Source: an uncultured Bacteroidales bacterium
GTDB lineage: Bacteria; Bacteroidota; Bacteroidia; Bacteroidales; UBA932
Assembly (NCBI GenBank): GCA_946405485.1
Contig: CAMJHJ010000085.1
Location: 1-9,098, forward strand
DNA length: 9,098 nt
Direction of reading: 5' to 3'
Shown one piece after another: positions 1 to 6,780 of this stretch; positions within the stretch are counted from its first letter, which is position 1, and each line of letters opens with the position of its first letter. The notes under the pieces were generated by a model, which was not told the DNA's origin, made no database searches, and saw only the letters and a program-made list of their open reading frames with translations. Both the position numbers and the translations under genes were made by a program.

Positions 1-383
1 ATGGCGGAAGAAAGGCGTTCGCCGTAGCTGACGATTTCACAGTGGGTCTTTCCCGGCAGGACCTTCAAGGTGCAGACGCCGTCCAGGCGGGTCCTGAGGC
101 GGGCCAGTTTCTCTTCCAGCGTCTGGCTCAAAGCCGTGGGGGCGCTCCCGAAAAGATCGTTCAAGACCGCACGGTGCCTGGCTGCGATGGCTTCGAAGGC
201 CGCGACATAGGCGGTGTCACCCTTCTCCGCCATCCCGGCGGCTTCCAGCAACTGGTCGGTGACGCCGCCCAGGGCGGACACCACCACGATGACGCTTTCC
301 GGGCGTCCTTCGACAATATGCTTGACTTGTTGCAGGGCCTCGGCCGATCCGACCGAACTGCCGCCGAATTTCAGGACTTTCAT
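1..383 (-). CDS. thrA: Aspartokinase, N-terminal part (probably bifunctional aspartokinase/homoserine dehydrogenase), cut by window edge
   Basis: Reading the minus strand from the ATG at 383-381 gives 127 complete codons that run off the window with no stop. Residues 5-11 are KFGGSSV, the aspartokinase signature that binds ATP and aspartate. VVVSALGG follows at 33-40, and SYGERLS at 119-125 matches the second conserved kinase motif. Aspartokinase phosphorylates aspartate, the first step to lysine, threonine and methionine, in the cytosol. The stretch before SYGERLS resembles, from memory, the ThrA fusion of Bacteroides more than stand-alone LysC. The homoserine dehydrogenase and ACT regions that would settle this lie outside the window, so the symbol is tentative while the aspartokinase call is firm. 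The gene sits downstream of susD on the same strand, 178 bases away, with two terminator-like hairpins between them. Spot counts of two 60-base lines give about 65-68% GC, well above susD. Confidence 0.9.
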   Translation of the reverse strand, partial: MKVLKFGGSSVGSAEALQQVKHIVEGRPESVIVVVSALGGVTDQLLEAAGMAEKGDTAYVAAFEAIAARHRAVLNDLFGSAPTALSQTLEEKLARLRTRLDGVCTLKVLPGKTHCEIVSYGERLSSA

Positions 384-413
384 AGTACGCTACTAACGAA
401 AACTCTGCAAGTT

Positions 414-440
414 AAAAAAAAACGAGTCGAAATACAACTC
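414..440 (-). terminator. Intrinsic terminator or attenuator with U9 tract, just upstream of the aspartokinase gene
   Basis: On the minus strand, GAGTTG (440-435), loop TATTT (434-430) and CGACTC (429-424) form a 6-bp stem with one G-U pair. One G and then nine consecutive T (422-414) follow. This is the layout of a factor-independent terminator pointing towards thrA. The U tract ends only 30 bases before the thrA ATG, and I see no TAnnTTTG promoter in those 30 bases. It may therefore be a conditional attenuator in the thrA leader, or a second backup terminator for the susD transcript. The stem is short, so strength is uncertain. Confidence 0.5.
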
Positions 441-494
441 AGATATGGGGAAATGATAGGGTCCCGCCATGGCCTGAGCCTTTGCCGGAAACGA

Positions 495-529
495 TTCGGG
501 TGCCAAAGAAATGCTCTTTGACACCCGAA
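495..529 (-). terminator. Strong hairpin after susD, probable end of the susCD transcript
   Basis: Arms 495-509 and 515-529 pair over 15 positions around a 5-base loop (510-514). In plus-strand RNA there is one C-A mismatch (503/521). In minus-strand RNA the same position is a U-G wobble, so the stem is unbroken, which favours a minus-strand role. It begins 32 bases past the susD stop codon. The bases after the stem on the minus strand read TCGTTTCC, only moderately U-rich, so it could end transcription or stabilise the 3' end of the mRNA. On the plus strand the trailing bases are A/G-rich and would not terminate. Confidence 0.6.
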
Positions 530-561
530 AAGAGGGAGACAACCCGTTCTTTCTGTGTTAG

Positions 562-2007
562 TTAGAATTCGGGATTCTGATCCGTGGATTTGGAAAGGGC
601 CGAATTGGTATCAAACTCACTGTCCGGAAGCGGAAGGATATAGAAAGCCCGTTCGCTGTACTGGGGATGAACCTCCTTTACCCAATCCTCCGGGAACCGG
701 AGCATATAGGTAAGCTCGATTCCAGCCTCGGTATGGAAACTCCTCAGGCCTTCCTTGAAGATTTCTTTCAGTAGTTCCTCCTTCGTGCTGATGGCGTCGA
801 ATTCCGTGAAATCGGTCACTCCGGCGGCCTGTTCGACCGTCTTGACGAGCGCCTTGGCCTGCGCTACGTTCCCTGTTGACCTCAGAATCCCTTCCGCCTC
901 GAGCATGTACGCTTCGGAAAGACGCATTTCGAAGCATGTCTCACCCGCGGTGTTGGAGTTAAATCTGCCAGCCATCGTGTAATGCTTCAGTGGGATATAC
1001 CCATTATTGTAGCCATCGTCATCGTACGCCATGATTTCGCTGCGCCGAGTGTCGGACTCGGCAAAGAGTTCCACGAGGTTGTCGTTCAGCCAGAATTGGT
1101 TCCATGTTTCATACCTGTGATAGGCCATCCTGACTGAACTCTGGCCCTGTTTCGGCTTAATTCCGAAAATGACCTCCTTGCTGTCGAGTCCGAGTTGGTG
1201 GAAGATGTCCGAAGTATGCTCCTCCAAAGCGTAGGCCCCGTCGCTGATGATATCACGGCATAGGGATGCGGCGTCAGAATAGTCGTTGCCTTCGCCTCTC
1301 ATCATGAGAACGCGGGCTTTTGCAAGTTTCGCGACATTCTTGCTGACATAGTAATTGGGCCGGCTTTCGGCGGCATCCGCAATGGCATCATCCAAGTCTT
1401 TGAGGATGGCGTCATACGTCTCCTTTACCGTACTTCTGGGACAATCAACGTTGCCGATTCCGGTTTCAGAAGTACGGAGGATGATGCCGAACTTGCTGTT
1501 TACGTCCCAAGTGTATCCGAACAGCTTGAAAATCGTCGTATGGATCAATGCGCGGAGCGTCTTGGCCTCGGCGATGATTTCCTTCTTCCGGTTGCCGTTG
1601 AACAACTTGTCATCCGCATTGCCGGCAGCAGCAATAACATAGTTCGCGGCAGCCAGCTGCCGGTAGTACGTCTCCCACAGGGGGGCGATATATGGACCTG
1701 CGGACTCACCGTGGATGATAAGATATCCGTTATCTTCGTCGTAAACCATGCCGGCGAAAGTGGCTGGGAGGATCTCCGTATAAATCGGATTCCCGGCACT
1801 TTCAATGTTGTAATAATCCGGGCTGCAAAGCGCATAACTGTAGTACGCACCGTTGAGCGCCACTTCCGCTGAAGAAGCATCAACGATGAGGTTGTCATAG
1901 ACCTTAGACTGTCCGGGTACGGCGTTGAGTTGCTTGTCACAGGAACTGAAGGTTGCGGTCATTGCCATCAAGACCGTCATCAGACTGATATATTGAATCT
2001 TTTTCAT
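562..2007 (-). CDS. SusD/RagB-family outer-membrane nutrient-binding lipoprotein
   Basis: A 481-residue SusD-like protein, within the usual family length. It begins with a short signal peptide ending in a lipobox-like FSSC, with Cys23 as the lipidation site, so it should be anchored in the outer membrane facing outwards. Family landmarks occur in the right order: an N-terminal segment NAVPGQSKVYD after the lipid anchor, the helix EAKTLRALIHTTIFKLFG (147-164), a second repeat helix at 221-239, the RLSEAYMLEAEG helix (362-373), a helix at 407-436, and the closing ILPLPDSEFDTNSAL and QNPEF elements (458-481). SusD proteins cap the SusC barrel and help capture substrate. Only 12 bases separate its ATG from the susC stop, so the two are surely co-transcribed. 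The ligand cannot be told from sequence, and no degradative enzyme is nearby. Spot GC counts of 45-57% are lower than in the flanking metabolic genes. Confidence 0.93.
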   Translation of the reverse strand: MKKIQYISLMTVLMAMTATFSSCDKQLNAVPGQSKVYDNLIVDASSAEVALNGAYYSYALCSPDYYNIESAGNPIYTEILPATFAGMVYDEDNGYLIIHGESAGPYIAPLWETYYRQLAAANYVIAAAGNADDKLFNGNRKKEIIAEAKTLRALIHTTIFKLFGYTWDVNSKFGIILRTSETGIGNVDCPRSTVKETYDAILKDLDDAIADAAESRPNYYVSKNVAKLAKARVLMMRGEGNDYSDAASLCRDIISDGAYALEEHTSDIFHQLGLDSKEVIFGIKPKQGQSSVRMAYHRYETWNQFWLNDNLVELFAESDTRRSEIMAYDDDGYNNGYIPLKHYTMAGRFNSNTAGETCFEMRLSEAYMLEAEGILRSTGNVAQAKALVKTVEQAAGVTDFTEFDAISTKEELLKEIFKEGLRSFHTEAGIELTYMLRFPEDWVKEVHPQYSERAFYILPLPDSEFDTNSALSKSTDQNPEF

Positions 2008-2019
2008 GATGCTTCGTAT

Positions 2020-5000
2020 TTAGAATCCAAGGCGGGTGCCGATAGAGAATGTCCTGGACATGGGATAGGTGGTGAGATCCAGGCCTCCTCCACCGATGCT
2101 GTAAGGATTATCCGTAATCGCCGGATCGGCTCCCGGATATTTGGTGAGCGTGAACAGGTTCCCGGCTGAGACATAGAAGGTCGCGTAGCGCATGTTGACG
2201 GACTTGACCAGCCTGGCCGGCAAGTCGTAACTTAGAGACAGCGCGTTCATCCTGAGATAGGAAGCGTCATAGACGTTCAGGCTGCTGAGCATGTGGCGTC
2301 CCGTCGCATGCAGGATGGGCCTGTTGCCCGTTCCCGCATCGAGGATCCGGGCGCTGCGGTTGGCGATGCTGTCGAACTTCATGTCAGAGAGGTCTTTGAC
2401 AAGCAGCAGTTCATTCCCGTAGGAATAGGTGAATGAGGCATTGAGTTTCCAGTTCAGATATCTGAAGGAGGTGGAGAAACCGCCATAGAAATCAGGCGTG
2501 CTGCAACCCACGACATCCTTGTAATCCCTGTAACGTTCGTTCAGGGAGAAAATGGGAGATCCGATGCCGAGTGTCGGATAATCGGAAGCCCAATAGCCGA
2601 CCCTTCTTCCATTGAAACGCTCCTTGTAGGCGTCCAGTTCCGCCTGCGTATGGATTATTCCTTCAGCTACATAAGCATAGAGAAGACCGAGCGGCTCTCC
2701 TTCCTTGAGGATGGTTGCACCGTCGACAAAGTCTTTTCCTCCGGAGAGTTTAAGGACTTTGGAGATGTTCCGGGAGATGTTGAAATCGAAGTGCCACAGG
2801 AAATCCTCTGTCTTCACGATGTCGGTGTAAAGCTCCAGTTCGAGACCTTTGTTCCCGATGGATGCATAGTTGGCGATGGCCTCATTGAAGCCGCTGCTGG
2901 GCGGAACGGAAATGTTGTAGAGCGCATCATCCGTCGTTTTCCAGTAGCCGGCGACGGTTCCGCCAAGCCGTCCTCTGAAGAAGGAGAAGTCAAGGCCGAG
3001 GTCTTTCTGGAGCGTGGATTCCCATTTGATGCCTTCGTTGCCAAGCTGGATGGGATACATGGCGGACAATCCAGCATAAGATCCGGGCGCGAACAATGTC
3101 ATGTACATATAGTCATCGATGTTCTGCGTCCCCGTCTTTCCTATACTGGCCCGGATCTTGAGTTCGTCGATCCAACGGGCCCCTTTCATCCAATCTTCCT
3201 CACTGATCCTCCATGCCACGGCACCGGACGGGAAGTAGCCGGTGCGGTTAGCCTTGGCAAACTTCGACGAGGAGTCGGCACGGCCCGTGAAGGTGAACAG
3301 ATACCGGTCCAACAGAGTGTAATTCACGCGAAGGAAGAAAGAGAGCAGGGCATTCTGCATGGAAGGATTGGCTCCCTTGACAGATGCCGGAATCACGGCG
3401 GAACTCAATCCGTTGAGGAACTCATCGTCGGGATACTGGGTTCCGCTGGCAGAGAAGAAACTTGCGCGCCTTGTTTCCCAAGCGTGTCCCAGGACTGCGT
3501 CCAGGTGATGGATGCCCTGGAAGATCTTGTTGTAAGAAAGGGTGTTCTCCCAGAAGACTCCCGTCGTATTGGATTGGGCTTCCGTGCCGCTGCCGCCTTC
3601 GAATTCCTGAATACCATTCTCGCTTCCTACCATCAGGTAGCTGGGAATGTAGTTCGACTGGTTGTAATTTTTGAAATCAAAGGATGCGGCCGTCTTGAAT
3701 ACCAGTTCATCCATGAATCGGTACTGGAGGCCCAACGTCCCCTTGAACGTATAAGTCTTCGCAGAGTTGACGGCAGAAGCGACGGCGAGCGGATTCTGGT
3801 ATCCGAGATACGAACTCGAGAAGCCGGCGCCGATCGAGGTGTTGTCCAGCGACATATAATTGGCCAGCGAGCCGTCATCGTTGTACGCGGCAAGAATGGA
3901 CGGAGCAGCCAGCGCCTGCCCATAGGAGCCGTTCGTCACATCGTTCTCCGTGAGGCCGAAATGGACATTGATATTCGCGCTGAGTTTCTTGGTGAGGTCA
4001 TTGTCCAGGCTGAGTTTGCCGGCATATCTCCGGAAACCGGTATTCAAGATGGTTCCTTGCTGGTTCGTATAGGACAGGGAAGCATAGTAACGGGAAGTCT
4101 GGCTGCCGCCGGACATGGACACGTCCGCATTGTGCGTGGCGCTGTTGCGGAGCAGCAGGGAAAGCCAGTCCGTGTTTGCATTTTTGATCGTCCCGAGTTC
4201 CTCATATTTCTTTTTGAGGGTGGCGACGGTCCGGTCATAGGAACTGACATACTCTTTGTTGGCCTCCAGGTTCGCGAGGGAGTTCTCGATAGCCGTCTTG
4301 TATGCTGCGATGTACTGGTCGCCGGTCAACACCTGCTCCGGATGCGGGATACCGTAACCGAAGTTGTAGTTGAAACTGATCTGAGGCTTTGTGTTCCGGC
4401 TGCCGCGCTTGGTCGTGATGATGACGACACCGTTGGCGGCCTTGGATCCGTAGATGGCCGTAGCGGAAGCGTCCTTCAGGATGGTCATGCTTTCGATGTC
4501 ATTCGGATTCAAACCGGCCAGCGAGTTCAGGCTTCTCGTATAGGCCTCTCCGGTCGCCTCGATATCATTGCTCCCGGTCGCCGTGTACATATATGAAAGA
4601 TCCGAACTGGCTGCGATGTAATCATTGTTGATTTCCGTCGGAATGCCGTCGATGATATAAAGCGGATCGACGCCTCGCTGAAGCGAGGAACCGCCGCGGA
4701 TGCGGACCCGGATTCCTCCGCCCGGCGCTCCGTCCGCTTTCGTGACCATGACGCCGGACGCCTTACCCATGATCGCGTCGTCAAAGGTCGTGATGGGGCG
4801 CGTCGTGAGATCCGTCATGTCTACGGAGGCAACGGAGCCGGTCAGATCCTTCCTCTTCGTTGAACCATAACCGACGACGACAGCGTCATCGATGATCAGT
4901 TTGTCTTCGGTCATCTGGACATCAATGACCGGTCTTCCGGAGACGGGCTCCACCAGCGTCTGCATGCCGAGAAGCATGAACTCCAAAGACGCGGTCTTTG

Positions 5001-5226
5001 GATCCGGAACGTTGATGGAATAGTTTCCGTTCAAGTCCGTCGTGCCAAATGCACTGGCGCCTTGAACGCTCACGGTTACGCCGACGAGCGGCTGGCCCTG
5101 GGTGTCGGTGACGGTTCCTTTGACTTTCTGGCTGGATTGTGCAGCGGCGGGCTGCCACAAAACCGCCAGGAGCGAAAGGATCATCAGCACTCTGCCGAGG
5201 ACACGATGAATAGATTTACTTTTCAT
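2020..5226 (-). CDS. SusC/RagA-family TonB-dependent outer-membrane transporter
   Basis: A 1068-residue protein of typical SusC length. Residues 1-30 form a signal peptide with an AAA-Q cleavage pattern. A carboxypeptidase-D regulatory-like beta domain follows at about 34-106 (KGTVTDTQGQPLVGVTV to IDVQM). Next comes DDAVVVGYG (113-121), which doubles as a TonB-box-like segment. The plug follows, with DPLYIIDGIP (187-196), NPNDIESMTILKDASATAIYG (240-260) and ANGVVIITTKRG (264-275), all SusC hallmarks. The rest is a beta barrel ending in terminal Phe (FSIGTRLGF), the normal signal for outer-membrane insertion. Import through the barrel is powered by TonB-ExbBD with SusD as lid. No STN domain precedes the carboxypeptidase-like domain, so control through an anti-sigma factor is not expected. 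The plug loop between IDGIP and NPNDIES is about 43 residues and Tyr/Ser-rich, on the long side by my recollection. Substrate unknown. Confidence 0.95.
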   Translation of the reverse strand: MKSKSIHRVLGRVLMILSLLAVLWQPAAAQSSQKVKGTVTDTQGQPLVGVTVSVQGASAFGTTDLNGNYSINVPDPKTASLEFMLLGMQTLVEPVSGRPVIDVQMTEDKLIIDDAVVVGYGSTKRKDLTGSVASVDMTDLTTRPITTFDDAIMGKASGVMVTKADGAPGGGIRVRIRGGSSLQRGVDPLYIIDGIPTEINNDYIAASSDLSYMYTATGSNDIEATGEAYTRSLNSLAGLNPNDIESMTILKDASATAIYGSKAANGVVIITTKRGSRNTKPQISFNYNFGYGIPHPEQVLTGDQYIAAYKTAIENSLANLEANKEYVSSYDRTVATLKKKYEELGTIKNANTDWLSLLLRNSATHNADVSMSGGSQTSRYYASLSYTNQQGTILNTGFRRYAGKLSLDNDLTKKLSANINVHFGLTENDVTNGSYGQALAAPSILAAYNDDGSLANYMSLDNTSIGAGFSSSYLGYQNPLAVASAVNSAKTYTFKGTLGLQYRFMDELVFKTAASFDFKNYNQSNYIPSYLMVGSENGIQEFEGGSGTEAQSNTTGVFWENTLSYNKIFQGIHHLDAVLGHAWETRRASFFSASGTQYPDDEFLNGLSSAVIPASVKGANPSMQNALLSFFLRVNYTLLDRYLFTFTGRADSSSKFAKANRTGYFPSGAVAWRISEEDWMKGARWIDELKIRASIGKTGTQNIDDYMYMTLFAPGSYAGLSAMYPIQLGNEGIKWESTLQKDLGLDFSFFRGRLGGTVAGYWKTTDDALYNISVPPSSGFNEAIANYASIGNKGLELELYTDIVKTEDFLWHFDFNISRNISKVLKLSGGKDFVDGATILKEGEPLGLLYAYVAEGIIHTQAELDAYKERFNGRRVGYWASDYPTLGIGSPIFSLNERYRDYKDVVGCSTPDFYGGFSTSFRYLNWKLNASFTYSYGNELLLVKDLSDMKFDSIANRSARILDAGTGNRPILHATGRHMLSSLNVYDASYLRMNALSLSYDLPARLVKSVNMRYATFYVSAGNLFTLTKYPGADPAITDNPYSIGGGGLDLTTYPMSRTFSIGTRLGF

Positions 5227-5265
5227 AGATCAGAACTATTTTGAAAGTGAATTAAGATTGAATGC

Positions 5266-6288
5266 TTAATCAAAAACATCGGATAAAGCCTCAGCCAGTT
5301 TTTCGTGTTCCATCTTTCCGATGATGCTCCCATCCCTGTCAATCAGAAAAAACGCGGGAATGAAGTGAACGGCATAGTCGGTTGAGACACGGGATGGTTT
5401 CCCTTTCTCCGGGAATTCATCTATCAACTGGATCCAGGAGGTCCCGTCCTTTTCTATGGCCTTTTTCCAAATGCTCTCATCCGTGTCATTGGCCACACCG
5501 ACAATCTCGAGACCTTTGTCGTGATACTGGGAATAAAGCTCTTTGAGCCCGGGCATGCCCTCACGGCAAGGGATACACCAGGATGCCCAGAAATCGATCA
5601 GGACATACTTCCCGCGGAGCGAAGAGAGGGTGAAGTCTTCTCCGTGGATGTCTTTCAAAGTGAAATCCGGGGCCGGACAGCCGGGTGCCACACGTTTCCT
5701 GGCTTCCAATTCTTTCTTGGCTTCTTGAGCGAGAAAGGATGCTTGAACGCTCTGGGAGAAGCCGGAAAAAACGGAATCATAAACTTCCAACGGAGCATCC
5801 GAGAAATACATGCGGGACAGGTATGCCGCTGCTTCGAGATCCTTTGACTCGGCAATGAGCTTTCTACGTGCTTCAAGATCCTGTCCCAAAGCGCAGAAGG
5901 CGGAAAAGAATACGTTGTTCGGTCCGCCGGTATAGCCCGGCTCACGAATGCTGGCAAGATCCCCGAACATCCCGTCTTCGACCGCCTCTGAGGAGTCCAT
6001 ATGGATGTTTATAGGAGCATTTTCGACAAAGATCGAGGTGGCGATGCCCATTCCTTCGTCGGGGATAAGGGCAAGGGTACCCAGGACCACATCTTTCACC
6101 CGTCCCTTCAACGTGAAGCGTCCCTTTTGGAATGAAACGGTGTCACTGACCCTTTCTCCTTCCGGAGTCTTATAAGTCAGGACGGCCTTCCCCTCCGGGA
6201 TATCGGTGGTGCCTTCAATGAGATAACTTTCTCTTGAACAGGCGAATAACGCCATGGATGCGGCGAATAACAGGATAAGATGTTTCAT
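5266..6288 (-). CDS. TlpA-like thiol-disulfide oxidoreductase lipoprotein with DUF4369-type N-terminus
   Basis: A 340-residue protein. A short signal peptide ends in LFAC, so Cys17 should be lipidated and the protein anchored to a membrane facing the periplasm. Residues about 20-120 look like the beta-rich DUF4369 domain common in Bacteroidota TlpA proteins, followed by a helical linker (about 125-195). The C-terminal thioredoxin fold runs from APDFTL (206-211) to the end. It carries WASWCIPC (234-241), with active-site Cys238 and Cys241, and the cis-Pro loop FIPAFFLID with Pro311. Such proteins reduce or rearrange disulfides outside the cytoplasm. Two more cysteines lie at 132 and 204. The gene is 39 bases upstream of susC and 24 bases downstream of mgsA, so it probably shares the susCD transcript. 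Whether it acts on the transporter, its cargo or unrelated substrates is not shown. The ATG was chosen because it gives a proper lipoprotein signal. Confidence 0.9.
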   Translation of the reverse strand: MKHLILLFAASMALFACSRESYLIEGTTDIPEGKAVLTYKTPEGERVSDTVSFQKGRFTLKGRVKDVVLGTLALIPDEGMGIATSIFVENAPINIHMDSSEAVEDGMFGDLASIREPGYTGGPNNVFFSAFCALGQDLEARRKLIAESKDLEAAAYLSRMYFSDAPLEVYDSVFSGFSQSVQASFLAQEAKKELEARKRVAPGCPAPDFTLKDIHGEDFTLSSLRGKYVLIDFWASWCIPCREGMPGLKELYSQYHDKGLEIVGVANDTDESIWKKAIEKDGTSWIQLIDEFPEKGKPSRVSTDYAVHFIPAFFLIDRDGSIIGKMEHEKLAEALSDVFD

Positions 6289-6312
6289 AGGTCAGGAAAG
6301 AAAAAACGGAGA

Positions 6313-6777
6313 CTATTTCAATTTCCGGTTGGCGTAATGGGCGATGACGTCGGGGACCTGGATCTCATAGGACGGGTTGTCCAGCAGGGATGAGGTCAGG
6401 AGCATGTCGGCCGTCGTACGGTTGGTCGCAAAAGCGATGTTGTACAGCGCCGCGAGGCGGGTGAGGGCCGAAACGTCGTTCTGATGGCCTTGGACGATCA
6501 GGTTGTCGCAGAAAAAGATCAGCATGGTGATCTTTTTCTCCGCAATCATGGCACCGATCTGCTGGTCGCCGCCGAGGGGGCCGGAGAGCAGGCGAGTCAC
6601 CTTCCCCTTGAAGGGGCGGCTGCCGTCTTCAAGCTCAATCTCTTCAATCAAGCGGCCGGTGGTTCCGGTGGCAAACAGCGTATGTTTGGACAGGAGGCCA
6701 TAGTTGAATTTGGCCCAACTGATAAGTTCCTCTTTTCTGCCGTCGTGCGCGACGAGAGCGATGTTCATGCTTTTCAT
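6313..6777 (-). CDS. mgsA: Methylglyoxal synthase
   Basis: A 154-residue cytosolic enzyme of the expected size that converts dihydroxyacetone phosphate to methylglyoxal and phosphate, a bypass of lower glycolysis used when sugar phosphates build up. Family motifs are clear: ALVAHD (7-12), the phosphate-binding ATGTTG (36-41), SGPLGGDQQ (65-73) with Asp71, then Asp91, His98 and Asp101. By alignment these match the E. coli catalytic residues Asp71, Asp91, His98 and Asp101, and His11/Asp12 match His19/Asp20. Two local differences from the E. coli sequence as I recall it: FFCDNL replaces FFWDPL around Asp91, and about eight extra residues lie between TGTTG and SGPLGG. The ATG follows the threonine aldolase stop by 3 bases, so the two are translated from one transcript. 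Met4 is a possible alternative start. GC is high (60-70% in spot lines), unlike the next gene downstream. Confidence 0.93.
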   Translation of the reverse strand: MKSMNIALVAHDGRKEELISWAKFNYGLLSKHTLFATGTTGRLIEEIELEDGSRPFKGKVTRLLSGPLGGDQQIGAMIAEKKITMLIFFCDNLIVQGHQNDVSALTRLAALYNIAFATNRTTADMLLTSSLLDNPSYEIQVPDVIAHYANRKLK

Positions 6778-6780
6778 AAT

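Noticed and set aside
393..470. A 25-codon minus-strand frame ending 9 bases before thrA, rich in Phe and Tyr, as a possible leader peptide
   Set aside because: Its three consecutive Phe codons are simply the U9 tract of the hairpin, and the hairpin lies inside the frame rather than after it. It has no Thr codons and a single Ile, so it does not fit threonine attenuation.
42..521. A 159-codon plus-strand frame over the aspartokinase start region
   Set aside because: It is the antisense shadow of the aspartokinase gene (KFGGSSV and SYGERLS on the other strand) and runs on through the hairpin region with no recognisable protein features.
384..561. A known riboswitch or small RNA gene in the gap between susD and thrA
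   Set aside because: I compared it by eye with what I remember of the SAM, TPP and cobalamin riboswitch cores and saw no match. Only the two terminator-like hairpins can be supported.
2650..4596. A 648-codon open frame on the plus strand, antisense to the transporter gene
   Set aside because: It lies wholly inside susC, whose protein is unmistakable. The antisense translation shows no domain, signal peptide or motif. Long antisense frames arise from codon bias in moderately GC-rich genes.
5231..5238. TAGTTCTG on the minus strand just before susC as a promoter -7 element
   Set aside because: It has one mismatch to TAnnTTTG and no TTTG about 20 bases upstream. It lies so close to the ATG that the transcript would be nearly leaderless.
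6301..6325. Weak hairpin (CGGA/TCCG) and T6 run on the minus strand after mgsA as a terminator
   Set aside because: The stem is only about 4 bp, or 6-7 with a bulge, and the loop is long. It is too weak to call, though it could cause partial termination between mgsA and the TlpA-like gene.
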